Assembly: GCA_002842095.1 (NCBI GenBank)
Contig: PHCB01000001.1
Coordinates: forward strand, 248,001 to 312,000
Source: a candidate division BRC1 bacterium HGW-BRC1-1
GTDB taxonomy: Bacteria > Sumerlaeota > Sumerlaeia > Sumerlaeales > Sumerlaeaceae
Reading direction: 5' to 3'
Length of the DNA stretch: 64,000 nucleotides
Under the pieces are notes generated by a model that saw nothing but the letters and a program-made list of their open reading frames with translations, did no database searches and was not told where the DNA came from. The position numbers were made by a program, and so were the translations under genes. How positions within the stretch are numbered: the first letter of the stretch is position 1; the number at the start of each line of letters is the position of its first letter. Positions 1 through 9,697 of this stretch are shown here, in pieces.

Positions 1-87
1 ATGCAACAAATCCCTCAGTGTTTATCAATTTGGGATTATGGTCGGAACGAATTGGTGGATCGCCCCTGCGCGCTAAAAACCGGGGGG

Positions 88-909
88 TCAACCCGCCATG
101 TTTTTCAAACTGGCCAGGTGTCGCTCAGCACGGTCCAGGTGTTTCTGGTCACCGCGCTGGCGGCTGAGGTCCATCACCTTCTCCCACTGCTCGATGGCCA
201 TGGGAATGGTGGAAGGTTGCTTTTCGTAAACAATCGCCAGATTGTTCATGGCGGGCAGGTAGAGCGGATCCAGCGCCAAAGCCTTGCGATACTCCTCCAC
301 CGAACTGGCGAAGGCTCCCTCCCGCATGAACTCCACGGCGCGGCGACAATACTCTTCCAGTTTCTCCCGAGGGTCGAGATCCAAACCTTCAGTGTTATTC
401 GAACCTCCATCGCCAATGGGATGATTTGCAGAGGAAGCAACATCAACCGACGCATTATCTGCCCGGAATGTGGGGCCCGTGGCCTTGGGAAACTCTGCCA
501 GCGGTGGAGTTGATGTTGCTCCTCCCGGCCCCGACAACGCTCCCTGCTGAAAAAGGTTCTCTGGCTGGGCAAGCTGCGCCTTCAGCATATCGGCCTCAAC
601 GCCCGTCATGATGTCAAAAATCCCGTCGAGCTTGGAAATGTACAGGATATCCGATACGGACCGCGCCGGCTGCAACAGCACGATGCGCGCCTTGTTTTTA
701 CTGGAGGTCATCTTCAAGCCCACCAACACACCAAGCCCTGCGCTGTCGATGTATTCCACCTTGGAAAGATCGACCACGACCTGCTCCAGCCCTTTATGGA
801 TCAAAGGAATACAGGTGTTTTTCAGTCGGTCGCATTCCTCCAGAACCACGCGCCCGCGCAGCAGGAAATACAGGTCGCTTTGAGTCTCGTAAATTTCCAG
901 GTCCAACAT
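88..909 (-). CDS. STAS-domain (anti-sigma factor antagonist-like) protein with C-terminal TPR repeats
   Basis: The 273-residue cytoplasmic protein has two parts. Residues 1-105 form a STAS domain of the SpoIIAA/anti-anti-sigma type, with the phospho-acceptor region visible as DSAGLGVLVG. STAS proteins of this family bind and release anti-sigma factor kinases depending on serine phosphorylation. After a low-complexity linker rich in Pro, Ala and Ser, residues 180-270 form about two TPR-like helical repeats (EEYRKALALDPLYLPAMNN). The fusion suggests partner switching combined with protein scaffolding; that role is inferred. No anti-sigma kinase or sigma factor lies nearby. No clear Shine-Dalgarno sequence precedes the ATG. 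Confidence 0.85.
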   Translation of the reverse strand: MLDLEIYETQSDLYFLLRGRVVLEECDRLKNTCIPLIHKGLEQVVVDLSKVEYIDSAGLGVLVGLKMTSSKNKARIVLLQPARSVSDILYISKLDGIFDIMTGVEADMLKAQLAQPENLFQQGALSGPGGATSTPPLAEFPKATGPTFRADNASVDVASSANHPIGDGGSNNTEGLDLDPREKLEEYCRRAVEFMREGAFASSVEEYRKALALDPLYLPAMNNLAIVYEKQPSTIPMAIEQWEKVMDLSRQRGDQKHLDRAERHLASLKNMAG

Positions 910-1082
910 TCAAAAACCACCGATCATTGAGAGACTATCCTTGAAGTGTTTGCTGCCTTGCGAAAACCGACATCGCCATCCTCATGCAATCGAAGGGGAT
1001 AGTTGTTTCAGCAAAAGCACCAAAAGCTCAAAGGCATTTGTAAATCAGACCGCAAGTGCGATATCAAGCTAACTAAGCGAAC

Positions 1083-2546
1083 TTATTTCAACAGACTCTG
1101 CAGAATGTAAACCAGTTCCACAGTGGTCGATGTGTTCAACTGCCCATCGGGTTGAGGAGTAATGTAAAGGTCGTCGAGGGAATAAGTGCGTGGTTGGTTC
1201 GTCACGTCGAAGAGATATTGAACCGTGCTTGCATGAGTACCACGGAAATAGATCTCAACCCCGGTACCACTGCCGATTTTGTCCACCACGGGTGTTGCCT
1301 GGGCCTGCATCGGCATTCCCATTCCCATTGCGCCACCCATCATGGCGGGGTCTCCCATCCCCATACCAGGGTCCATCATCCCTGGATCTCCGAACATAGC
1401 ACCACCCATGGGCATTCCGACCGAAGCTGCGGCCGTAGGTTTGGGGGTTGGCGTCTGGCCCGGCACGCGCTCGACTGCTTTTCCAAATGTTGCCGGCTTC
1501 AGGAGGTTTACCTGACTGATTTCCGCGATGCCATTTTTGTCGGCCATTTTCGCCAGATCAATCAAAGCTCGCAACTGCTTGTTGACCGCTAAAACCGATT
1601 CGTCCTTCGGGAAATTAACGCCCAGATCTTTTCGCAACTGAGCCTTGTCGACGTTTATTGTGTCCTTGGTCTTTTCCAGAATCAACTCTGTCAGCCACAG
1701 TTTTTTCAACTGGGCAACCAGAACCCCGGATTTTGCGAGGCTGGCCGCAGCCGCTTGTAATTGAAAGGCGTTCACCTGAGTCTGTGTCTGGCCGGGTATA
1801 TTGGGTGTCAGCAACCGGATGAAATCATTTGCTGTCGGCAGAAGCTGCATCCGGTTCTGTCCGGAAGGCGTGCGCAGTGCCGTGGCCAGTGTATCGTCAC
1901 TGAAATAAATCGGAGTCTGACCATACATGACGAACCAGACCTCCGTCTCCGCAGGGTCCAGCCCAATCTGCTTCATCAACTGATTGTATTGATAGTAATT
2001 CTGGATACGGTCCTGTGGCCCCTGACTGGCCATTTCCGAAGCCTTGCCACGAATTTTACCGATGGTATCCGACAAGCCTCCCTCAACCCCGACTGTGGGA
2101 AGCTCCTTGGGAATGTTCCAACCCATCTGAACCCGATAAGGCCCATAAGGCACTCTCTGGTCTTCCAGAAAGGTGAGCCGCGTCGTCTTCAGGGACGACG
2201 ACAATTGAACCAATTCCCGAATCAACGCTACGGTGTCATCGAGCTGCGATTGAAATTCGGCATCCTGAATGCTGGTGTATTTGGGGTCGACATCCAGGTT
2301 CAGCGTCACGACCAAACTGGAAACCTGATCCTGATAGTTAGTCGTTTCCACGGCCGCCAGACGCAAAGCCTCTTCGGACCGGGGAACGCTGGCCCCCTGA
2401 ACTTTAGCCACATCTTCCTGGAATTGCTTTTCGACTTCGGCAAATGTCAATGCTCGTGGCGAGAAAACAAAAAGGTGCGCCACCATGATGATCGCGGCGA
2501 CGACCACCACAAGAATTACGATCTGTTCACGTTTTCCGATTTTCAT
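1083..2546 (-). CDS. Amuc_1100-like pilus-associated protein
   Basis: I start the gene at the internal ATG giving MKIGKREQIVILVVVV (487 residues), because the longer ORF start adds 25 residues before the membrane anchor. There is one N-terminal membrane segment (residues 8-26), then a long extracytoplasmic region with coiled-coil-like stretches. The C-terminal half has a Met/Gly/Pro-rich segment (GMGMGDPAMMGGAMGMGMPM), then a compact domain ending VELVYILQSLLK. The layout (short cytoplasmic start, one membrane helix, helical part, C-terminal fold) matches the Amuc_1100 family of type IV pilus-associated proteins. Those are usually beside pilM/pilN/pilQ-type genes, and none is here. The family call is by recall of architecture, not by search. 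Confidence 0.6.
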   Translation of the reverse strand: MKIGKREQIVILVVVVAAIIMVAHLFVFSPRALTFAEVEKQFQEDVAKVQGASVPRSEEALRLAAVETTNYQDQVSSLVVTLNLDVDPKYTSIQDAEFQSQLDDTVALIRELVQLSSSLKTTRLTFLEDQRVPYGPYRVQMGWNIPKELPTVGVEGGLSDTIGKIRGKASEMASQGPQDRIQNYYQYNQLMKQIGLDPAETEVWFVMYGQTPIYFSDDTLATALRTPSGQNRMQLLPTANDFIRLLTPNIPGQTQTQVNAFQLQAAAASLAKSGVLVAQLKKLWLTELILEKTKDTINVDKAQLRKDLGVNFPKDESVLAVNKQLRALIDLAKMADKNGIAEISQVNLLKPATFGKAVERVPGQTPTPKPTAAASVGMPMGGAMFGDPGMMDPGMGMGDPAMMGGAMGMGMPMQAQATPVVDKIGSGTGVEIYFRGTHASTVQYLFDVTNQPRTYSLDDLYITPQPDGQLNTSTTVELVYILQSLLK

Positions 2547-2751
2547 AGTGAAGGGGTTCTTTACAGGCTGATGTTTGAGTATCGTGCCACTCACGCCTAT
2601 TGCTGCCCAACGGGCAAGCAAATTTTCCCATCAAAGAATGGTTTCATTATACATCAAGCGCGCCGCAGATGAAGAAACCTTCGGATGTCTGGCCCGCGAC
2701 TTGCAAGACATTCGAAAAACGACGGTGTTCTGTCCGGAAAAGAGTTTCACC

Positions 2752-3378
2752 ATGCGAAAAATTACGCTTCTCATCGTTGCACTGAGCCTTTCTGCCGGAA
2801 TGGCCGGTGCGCAATCGCTCTACAGCTCATGGTCGTCCGCCGCCAGTGCATCGCGATCATCCAACAAAGCCATGATGGTGGTTTTTGAGCAGAACGGTTG
2901 CCCCGATTGTTCGCGCATGAACAAGAACCTATCCGCGTCCCAGTCGCGTCAGGCCCTGAAAAATGTCATACGGGTACGACTCGAATATCGGTCGAATCAA
3001 TCGCTGGCGGATCGCTTCGGTATCGGAGCCACCCCCACCACGCTCGTCTTTGCACCGGGCAACACCAGCAATCCGGTCTTTCGTGAGGTGGGTGCCATGA
3101 GCATCGACGCCATAGCCGGGTTGGGCCGCAGCCTCAACTCACGCTACGGCTCGTCTGCCGCCACCCCCAAAGCCGCTGAACCGAAAGAAACGAAGAGCAG
3201 CGTCCGCGACGCATCGCCTTCTTCGCGCTCATCTTCCAGCCGTTCCCAGGCGGTCGCTCAAATGCCACCAACCACGAGCAATGCTTCTTCCAACAGCCGC
3301 AAAGCCAGTTCCCGTGCTCAACGCCAGCAGGCATATCAACGCGCTGATCGTCAGGCCGTAGCCTACTACTACTACTGA
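2752..3378 (+). CDS. Secreted thioredoxin-like protein with serine-rich tail
   Basis: Translation from the ATG at 2752 gives 208 residues beginning with a signal peptide (MRKITLLIVALSLSAGMAGAQ); the longer ORF start would bury it. Residues 35-125 look like a thioredoxin fold with the redox motif CPDC (EQNGCPDCSRM) and a cis-proline region (GIGATPTTLVF). The family reduces or traps thiols in the periplasm. The last 80 residues are low complexity, rich in Ser, Ala, Arg and Gln, ending in four tyrosines, and may bind the cell wall or a surface; that is a guess. Thioredoxin-like proteins that use a CxxC as a lone periplasmic reductant normally need a DsbD partner, which is not in view. Confidence 0.8.
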   Translation: MRKITLLIVALSLSAGMAGAQSLYSSWSSAASASRSSNKAMMVVFEQNGCPDCSRMNKNLSASQSRQALKNVIRVRLEYRSNQSLADRFGIGATPTTLVFAPGNTSNPVFREVGAMSIDAIAGLGRSLNSRYGSSAATPKAAEPKETKSSVRDASPSSRSSSSRSQAVAQMPPTTSNASSNSRKASSRAQRQQAYQRADRQAVAYYYY

Positions 3379-3405
3379 CCCACACGCCTCCTGCCGCCGC
3401 CGCGC

Positions 3406-4740
3406 TTACTTTCTGGCCACCGCTCGTTCTGGTGGAGTTATCAGGTTGTCTTTCCCCACATAACGTATGTGCCAGGGTTCCGGCTTGTAGCCCACCTCTT
3501 CCATATTTTCCTGCGTATAGCTGTGGCGGAAACCAAACTCTTCCAGATTTGCCTTCAGCCATAAACCCTCCGGGGTCGACCCAAAACGACTGCTCAGGAT
3601 ATACTTCCGGTCGGTGTTCGAAATATCGACAGTGGTGCCCAGTTGGTGCTCACTATATCCGGGGGCGGCCGTCCCGTTTTGTTTCGGTCCGTGCCGCGCA
3701 ATAGCTTCGAGATATAACTTCTTCTGGTAATCGAAGTCCCGAAAACCAGAAAAAACCCGCAGCTTATGGCCGTCTTTTTCGGCTGCAGCCATCATGGTTT
3801 TCAGCGCATCAAGGGTATTCTTTCTCACCCGGATTTCCTTCGGATCGATCATCATGTCCCGGGGAAGATCAATCAGGTCATCAGGTGTATACACGGGGGG
3901 AAGAGCGGAATCCTTATCCACAATCTCCGTGCCCAGGGTCAGATTTTTCTCCCCCAGTTGCGCCCGGTTTCGCGGGTCCACCCGGATAAAATATTCCGCC
4001 TGAGCCCACCATTCCTTCCCGTCGCGTTTGAAACGAATCCAGTCAAAATCCTTCTCATTGCGCAGCCGGGTCAGAGGGCGCACTCGATCGCCCTCCTTCA
4101 ACTTGAACGGCGATGCGGTTGATTTCACATCGGGCTGTTCGTGCGCTGCAAGTTCGGCCTTGATCAAGGTCAGGTTCGCGCTCTCTTCATCGAACGCGCC
4201 TTCGGGCAAATACAGATTTGGTTGCACTTCACCCGGCTTGCCCGCATCGGCAATAACCGCTCCGGTGGTCCCCGGATCAATCGAAGCCAGTGTCGCGCCC
4301 TCGCTGGTTACCCCTTCAGTGTCGGCCAGCGTGACCGACGTCGGGAGTTGCTCTTCCTCACGATACACCGGCACCGGCTGTACCACTTTCACCGGCGCGA
4401 GGGACGCAAGGCTCTCCCCCATTATGCCTGAACGTGCGAGCCCCCAGTCGCTCTGGTTCACCTGACGCAGCATGGCCAGCGACTCGTTCCCCGGTTGAGG
4501 CTCCACAATCTGAATGCCGCCAGAGGGCGCGGCGCCGTTGCGGACTGTGTCCAGACGCGCCAAATCCACGGGTTTGCGTTTCAGGAGGGTCTCTGTCCCC
4601 ACATCCAACCGCTCCAGCGGCGGCGGCATGGGGAGACACACCAGACGCCCATCCGCAAATGGCTGCGGCTGACTTTGAAACCGAATCAGGAGCGCAAGGA
4701 TCGGCAAAAGGATGAGGAACGATATCCACAGAAAACGCAT
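3406..4740 (-). CDS. D-alanyl-D-alanine carboxypeptidase, VanY/M15B family, with SH3-like domain
   Basis: This 444-residue exported protein starts with a membrane signal (MRFLWISFLILLPILALLI). Residues 200-245 resemble a bacterial SH3 domain (LKEGDRVRPLTRLRNEKDF), which usually binds peptidoglycan. The C-terminal 180 residues carry the zinc peptidase motifs of the M15B family: YSEHQLGTTVDIS (SxHxxGxxxD) and EPWHIRYV (ExxH). The enzyme removes the terminal D-Ala from peptidoglycan stem peptides. It lies back to back with dacB, the second D-Ala carboxypeptidase of the window. No vanR/vanS, vanH or vanX gene is near, so a resistance role is not indicated. Confidence 0.88.
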   Translation of the reverse strand: MRFLWISFLILLPILALLIRFQSQPQPFADGRLVCLPMPPPLERLDVGTETLLKRKPVDLARLDTVRNGAAPSGGIQIVEPQPGNESLAMLRQVNQSDWGLARSGIMGESLASLAPVKVVQPVPVYREEEQLPTSVTLADTEGVTSEGATLASIDPGTTGAVIADAGKPGEVQPNLYLPEGAFDEESANLTLIKAELAAHEQPDVKSTASPFKLKEGDRVRPLTRLRNEKDFDWIRFKRDGKEWWAQAEYFIRVDPRNRAQLGEKNLTLGTEIVDKDSALPPVYTPDDLIDLPRDMMIDPKEIRVRKNTLDALKTMMAAAEKDGHKLRVFSGFRDFDYQKKLYLEAIARHGPKQNGTAAPGYSEHQLGTTVDISNTDRKYILSSRFGSTPEGLWLKANLEEFGFRHSYTQENMEEVGYKPEPWHIRYVGKDNLITPPERAVARK

Positions 4741-4866
4741 GATGGGTCAGGCAGCCCCCCCGTATTGGTGCGGGTTGACAATTGCCGACACACCACGAAG
4801 CATCCGGATGTTTCCCCTCCGGTGTTTCATTCGCGAGTCCATATCTGAATTCCACGAGGCAAACCC

Positions 4867-6405
4867 ATGAAGCCGCAAGTCCAGACCGTCACTCCCGCGT
4901 TCTTTTTTCTGCGCCGATTCGTCGCCGCCGCCGTTGCTGTCGCAACCCTTGCCATCATTCCCGGGCGCACCATGGCCACAGAAACCGTGGCTCTCGGGCC
5001 GCAACTCGACGCTTTGTTCGATGATCCCATCTGGAGCAACGCACGATGGGGTGTCAAAATAATTGATCTTGAGAGCAGCAAAACCCTGTACGAACGCGAT
5101 CCCGCAAAAGGGTTCATTCCCGCATCAAACCTGAAGCTCTATACCACGGCCGCAGCGCTGGAATATCTCGGGGCTGATTATCGATTCGAGACCAAACTGT
5201 ATCTCACCGGCGCGCTGAACAAGGGCGTTTTGAAGGGGGACATTCTTATCGTCGGTAGCGGCGACCCGTCCATCTCCGGACGCTACAACGACGACACGCC
5301 CACCACCGCGATATTGAACCAATGGGTCGATGCCGTGCGCACGGCGGGCATTCGCCGCATAGAGGGAGCCGTGGTGGGCGACGACGATACGTTCGATGAA
5401 TCGCACCTTTCCGGAACCTGGCAACTCGACTATTTTCAGGAATGGTACGCGGCCGAAAACAGCGGACTGGCAATTAACGAAAACTGCTGGGACGCGACCG
5501 TGACGCCCGGCCCCCGCCCAGGCGCTCCGGCCCGGGTGAAGCTGGAAATCCCCACGCAATTCATCACCGTGCGCAACGAAGTGGTGACCACCGCTCCCAG
5601 CGGCAAAAAGGGAGGCGATCCGCCCGTCGAATTCACGCGCGATTATGAGGAAAACATCGTGACCGTGCGCGGATTTATCCCCGCCGATGCCGCGCCCTTC
5701 CATATATGGGGAGGCGTGCGCAATGGCACCCTGTACACCGCTACCCTGCTGCGCGAGGCTTTGACCCGCGCCGGGATCAAGGTTGCCAGGGGCGCCCGCG
5801 ACATCGACGACATCAAAGACAAGGCTGCCGCACGAGCGGAGGACAAGCGCACGCTGCTCACCACGCACGTCTCGCCTCCCATGTCGCGCATCGTGGCTAT
5901 CGTGAACAAGCCCTCCCAAAACTTCTACGCCGATCAACTGCTGAAGGTTGTGGGTCGCGCCGCATACAATTCCGGCGACTATAACAGTGGAGAGCGCGCC
6001 GTGCGTGACATGCTCACCACCGCTGGATTGGAAGCGGCCGGCCTGCAAATGCACGACGGCTCGGGACTCTCGCGGCAGGACCTCGTTGAACCGCGCCTGA
6101 CCGCCGGCCTTCTGGCGTGGGCCGCCACGCGTCCGTGGTTCCAGTTTTACCACGATTCGCTGCCCATCGCGGGAGTGGATGGAACCATCCGCTCGCGCAT
6201 GAAAGGCAGCATCGCAGAAAATGTGGTCCACGCGAAAACCGGATACATCGGGCGCGTGCGTTCCCTGAGCGGTTACACCACGACCACGGCCAACCGACGG
6301 ATCGTTTTCAGCATGATGAACAACAACTACCTCACCCCGACCAAGGCCGTGAACGACGCGCAAGACGCAGCGTGCGTGTTGATGATGACGACGCCGGTGG
6401 ACTAA
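4867..6405 (+). CDS. dacB: D-alanyl-D-alanine carboxypeptidase/endopeptidase (PBP4 family, S13)
   Basis: The 512-residue protein has an N-terminal signal sequence ending near GRTMATE. All three active-site motifs of S13 penicillin-binding proteins are present: SxxK in PASNLKLYTT (around residue 86), SxN in KPSQNFYADQLLK (around residue 350), and KTG in HAKTGYIGRVR (around residue 458). The usual DGSGLSR segment follows the SxN motif. The enzyme trims or opens cross-linked peptidoglycan in the periplasm. Length is normal for the family. A TTGACA hexamer lies at 4775-4780 but no convincing -10 box follows. Upstream and divergent is the VanY-type carboxypeptidase. Confidence 0.93.
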   Translation: MKPQVQTVTPAFFFLRRFVAAAVAVATLAIIPGRTMATETVALGPQLDALFDDPIWSNARWGVKIIDLESSKTLYERDPAKGFIPASNLKLYTTAAALEYLGADYRFETKLYLTGALNKGVLKGDILIVGSGDPSISGRYNDDTPTTAILNQWVDAVRTAGIRRIEGAVVGDDDTFDESHLSGTWQLDYFQEWYAAENSGLAINENCWDATVTPGPRPGAPARVKLEIPTQFITVRNEVVTTAPSGKKGGDPPVEFTRDYEENIVTVRGFIPADAAPFHIWGGVRNGTLYTATLLREALTRAGIKVARGARDIDDIKDKAAARAEDKRTLLTTHVSPPMSRIVAIVNKPSQNFYADQLLKVVGRAAYNSGDYNSGERAVRDMLTTAGLEAAGLQMHDGSGLSRQDLVEPRLTAGLLAWAATRPWFQFYHDSLPIAGVDGTIRSRMKGSIAENVVHAKTGYIGRVRSLSGYTTTTANRRIVFSMMNNNYLTPTKAVNDAQDAACVLMMTTPVD

Positions 6406-6425
6406 CCGCCAGGCGTGGTTGCGCT

Positions 6426-7853
6426 CTAACGCTCGGTGCGGATGCCCAGCTTCTCGATCATCTCGTACAGGTGGCGGCGTGAGATGCCACTCATGCGCGC
6501 GGCCTCGCTGATGTTGCCACCGGCATCGTTGATCAGACGCACGAGATAGTCGCGTTCGAAACGATCCTTGGCCTCGCGATAGTCCACCGCTGCGCCTGCG
6601 GCGGCGGACGATGCCGAACCGCGCGAACCAGCGGCGACCTCGCGGATGTCCGCCGGCACATCCTCCAGCTTGATCGTGTCGTTGTCGCTCAGCACGAACA
6701 TACGCTCCAAAACATTTTGAAGCTCGCGGACATTGCCCGGATAACGATACCCCTCCAATGCGGCCAAGGCCTCGGGGGAAACTTCCAAATCCGGGCGCTT
6801 CATGGACCTGCGGGCACGCCTCACAAAGTGTTCCACCAGCAGCTTCACGTCGCCGGCGCGCTCGCGCAACGGAGGCAGATCAACCGTGATGACACCGATC
6901 CGATAAAACAAATCCTCGCGGAATTCCTTGCGCTCGATGGCTTCCTTCAAGTCGCGGTTCGTGGCCGCCACCAGGCGAAAATCCACCGGCGTGGTGCGCA
7001 CCGCGCCAACCCGCTGAATCTCGTGTTCCTGCAACACGCGCAAAAGTTTGGTCTGAAGACCCACGGGCAGCTCACCGATTTCATCGAGGAACAGCGTCCC
7101 CTCGTGGGCCAGTTCCATCAGGCCCAGCTTCGTTCGGTCTGCGCCCGTGAACGCGCCCTTTTCGTAACCGAACAATTCGCTTTCAATGAGAGATTCAGGG
7201 ATCGACGCGCAGTTAATTGCCACGAAGCGTTTCTTGCGGCGGGGGCTTCCTGCATGCACGGCCCTCGCGATTAATTCCTTGCCCGTGCCACTCTCGCCCC
7301 AAATCAAAACCGGTGCATCGGTCGGCGCGACCTTCGCAACCGTGGCGAGCACCTCCGTCACCGCCGGGCTTGCGCCCACAAATTCGTTCTCCCCGGTCCG
7401 GCTCAACGTCTCACCCAGCGCTTCGTTCTCCTGCACCAGGCGGTTGTGGCGGCATGCTTTGGCGATAACTTCCAGCAGCGCCTGCATGTTGAGAGGTTTC
7501 GTTACGTAATCGAACGCACCCTCCTTCATGGCACCGATGGCACCCTCGATGCTGCCGTAGCCCGTCATCACGATAACGCTGGTTTCTTCACAAGCCTTCC
7601 GGGCCGCACGCAACACATCCATCCCCGTCAGACCCGGCATCATCATGTCAGTGATCACCACATCGGGGGGCTTGGCTCGAATGGCCTCAATGGCCTTGGC
7701 CGGATCCGAGAACGCCGCCACCTCATATTCTTCCGTGGTCAGGTACTTCCCCAGCGCACGACACATCCCCTCCTCGTCGTCCACCAGCACCAGACTCGCC
7801 CGCGTTCTCCGCGCCCGATCATCGTTAGCGTTTTTTACCATGCCCCCATCCAA
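6426..7853 (-). CDS. Sigma-54-dependent response regulator (NtrC family)
   Basis: This 475-residue regulator has the complete three-domain layout. A receiver domain (residues 18-135) has the phospho-acceptor Asp in [15 protein letters not shown] central AAA+ domain has Walker A GESGTGKE and the sigma-54 contact loop GAFTGA intact. A Fis-type helix-turn-helix lies at the C-terminus ([20 protein letters not shown]). It activates sigma-54 promoters after phosphorylation. No histidine kinase is adjacent; the hybrid kinase 30 kb away has its own receivers. It is the last gene of a minus-strand run, 37 bases after pcm, so co-transcription is possible. Confidence 0.92.
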   Translation of the reverse strand: MDGGMVKNANDDRARRTRASLVLVDDEEGMCRALGKYLTTEEYEVAAFSDPAKAIEAIRAKPPDVVITDMMMPGLTGMDVLRAARKACEETSVIVMTGYGSIEGAIGAMKEGAFDYVTKPLNMQALLEVIAKACRHNRLVQENEALGETLSRTGENEFVGASPAVTEVLATVAKVAPTDAPVLIWGESGTGKELIARAVHAGSPRRKKRFVAINCASIPESLIESELFGYEKGAFTGADRTKLGLMELAHEGTLFLDEIGELPVGLQTKLLRVLQEHEIQRVGAVRTTPVDFRLVAATNRDLKEAIERKEFREDLFYRIGVITVDLPPLRERAGDVKLLVEHFVRRARRSMKRPDLEVSPEALAALEGYRYPGNVRELQNVLERMFVLSDNDTIKLEDVPADIREVAAGSRGSASSAAAGAAVDYREAKDRFERDYLVRLINDAGGNISEAARMSGISRRHLYEMIEKLGIRTER

Positions 7854-7890
7854 CGCGCAGGAAAACGTGGGGTCAAGCCCTGCGCCTCAT

Positions 7891-8535
7891 TTAAGAATCG
7901 CCCGACGCACCATGCACCAACGGAACAAACCGCACCCCACCCTCCTTGCGCTCATGAAATTCTGACGGGCCGACCCGCTCGATAACGATCAACTCCTGGT
8001 CCTCCACGCCCACCGGAACCACCAATCGCCCGCCGATCGCCAGTTGGTTGCACAAAGTCTCCGGCACACACTCGGCCGCGGCAGCCGTCAGGATTCCATC
8101 GAACGGTGCCTCCTGCGGCCACCCATGCCAACCGTCCCCAACAGCATAGCGGATGTTGTCGTAACCCAGATTTTCCAGTCGCGCCCGCGCCGTTTGGGCC
8201 AGTTCCGGCAGAAGTTCAAGCGTAAAAACCGTTTCGGCCAGTTGCGCCAGCACAGCCGTCTGGTAGCCGGTGCCCGTGCCCACATCCAGCACGCGGCCCC
8301 GCGCGCACGGCCCCAGAAGCTGGGTCATAAACCCCACAATGTACGGCTGCGAGATGGTCTGCCCCAGGCTGACCGGAAGCGCGCAGTCGTCGTACGCTTC
8401 ATCGCGCAATTCCTCGGGCACGAAAACCGCCCGATCCACTCGCCGCATGGCACCCAACACCGCCGCATCGGTGACGCCACGGGCGCGCACCTGCTCCTCA
8501 ATCATGGAGTCGTTGGTTAATTCTCGCTCCACCAT
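7891..8535 (-). CDS. pcm: Protein-L-isoaspartate O-methyltransferase
   Basis: The 214-residue protein is normal length for the family. It has the SAM-binding motif LDVGTGTGYQTAVLA and the family segments MRRVDRAVFVPEELRDEAY and LGQTISQPYIV. It methylates isoaspartyl residues so that damaged proteins are repaired. The start is only 6 bases downstream of the M42 peptidase stop, which points to one transcript and perhaps translational coupling. An internal start giving MIEEQVRARG is possible. Confidence 0.95.
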   Translation of the reverse strand: MVERELTNDSMIEEQVRARGVTDAAVLGAMRRVDRAVFVPEELRDEAYDDCALPVSLGQTISQPYIVGFMTQLLGPCARGRVLDVGTGTGYQTAVLAQLAETVFTLELLPELAQTARARLENLGYDNIRYAVGDGWHGWPQEAPFDGILTAAAAECVPETLCNQLAIGGRLVVPVGVEDQELIVIERVGPSEFHERKEGGVRFVPLVHGASGDS

Positions 8536-8541
8536 CGGCCT

Positions 8542-9630
8542 CTAGTTTTTGTGGACCAAATCTGCACTTGTCTCGGCGAAGGCCTTCACAAGTTTTACCG
8601 TTTGCTCAAGATCACTCAGGCGCAACGTGGCCGCTGAGGAATGGATGTATCGGCAGGGAACCGACACCACCCCCGTGGGCACGCCATGGCGGGAAATGTG
8701 AATGCGGGCCGCATCGCTGCCACCAAAGGTCGGTGTTTTGTTCTGCCATGGGATCGCCCCCGCATCGGCAAGTTGTTCCAGCATCGCCGTTACCTTCGGG
8801 CTGCAATGCGTGTGCGCGTCCATGATGGTAATCACAGGTCCGCAACCCTGTCGGCTGGGACATCGGTGGGCAGGCACCCCCGGCACATCGGCCGCAACCG
8901 TCCCCTCGAGCACCAGTGCCACATCCGGATTTATCGTGTACGCGGCCACATGCGCCCCGCGGGCGCCAATCTCCTCGAAAGTGGTGAACGCCGCCGCAAC
9001 CCTGATGGGCAGGCGGGGAAGTTGCGACAATTCCTGAAGCACCCTGATCAACACCGTGCAACCCGCCCGGTCGTCAAACGCCCGCCCTAAAACAGCATCC
9101 CCCGTCAGGGGCCGGAATGTTCGGTCCGCGACAGCGCAATCACCCACGCGCAAGCCCAGATCGGCCACTTCATCGCGGCTGCGCGCACCCACATCGATGA
9201 ACATCGCATCCAGACTATAGGGCTTGCGACGTTCATCGTCTTTCTGGATATGGGGTGGCGTGGTGCCAATGACACCGTTGATTCGTTTCCCGCCGCGCGT
9301 TCGCAGAACCACGACCTGCGCGGGCAGAACGCGCTCGTCCAAACCACCCACCGTTACAAACCGCAACATGCCGGAACCTTCCACATGACTCACCGCCAGA
9401 CCCACTTCATCCATGTGGGCAGCCAGCATCAGCGTGGGCGTTTTTACATGGGCGGTCTCTGGCGTGGATTCGCCATGCCGCACGGCGAACAAATTCCCCA
9501 GTGCATCGGTCCAGACCTCATCCACCAGAGGCGTCACGAATTCCCGGATTAACTCGCGCACCTCGTCTTCAAACCCACTCACGCCCATGGCATTGCACAG
9601 CGACTCCAATAACTCACGGGATGACTTCAT
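8542..9630 (-). CDS. M42 family metallopeptidase (glutamyl aminopeptidase/endoglucanase-like)
   Basis: The 362 residues match the M42 di-metal aminopeptidase fold. Visible features are LAAHMDEVGLAV (metal-ligand His and Asp), AFDDRAGCTVLI, the catalytic glutamates in TTFEEIGARGA, and late metal ligands in CRYIHSSAATL. These enzymes trim peptides in the cytoplasm and often form dodecamers. The exact substrate cannot be read from sequence. It is followed at 6 bases by pcm, so the two probably share a transcript with a protein-maintenance theme. Confidence 0.92.
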   Translation of the reverse strand: MKSSRELLESLCNAMGVSGFEDEVRELIREFVTPLVDEVWTDALGNLFAVRHGESTPETAHVKTPTLMLAAHMDEVGLAVSHVEGSGMLRFVTVGGLDERVLPAQVVVLRTRGGKRINGVIGTTPPHIQKDDERRKPYSLDAMFIDVGARSRDEVADLGLRVGDCAVADRTFRPLTGDAVLGRAFDDRAGCTVLIRVLQELSQLPRLPIRVAAAFTTFEEIGARGAHVAAYTINPDVALVLEGTVAADVPGVPAHRCPSRQGCGPVITIMDAHTHCSPKVTAMLEQLADAGAIPWQNKTPTFGGSDAARIHISRHGVPTGVVSVPCRYIHSSAATLRLSDLEQTVKLVKAFAETSADLVHKN

Positions 9631-9697
9631 GGGGACTCCTCGGTGGAATTGGTGGCAAACAATGCCGCACGACGCATCACGCCGTGCGGCACCAAGA

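Noticed and set aside
1761-2672. 303-residue plus-strand ORF
   Set aside because: Antisense shadow of the Amuc_1100-like gene.
5125-6363. 412-residue minus-strand ORF
   Set aside because: It lies antisense inside dacB, which has all active-site motifs; the ORF has no family likeness.
3406-6405. Vancomycin resistance locus
   Set aside because: VanY- and DacB-type carboxypeptidases are present, but no vanH, vanX or two-component system accompanies them.
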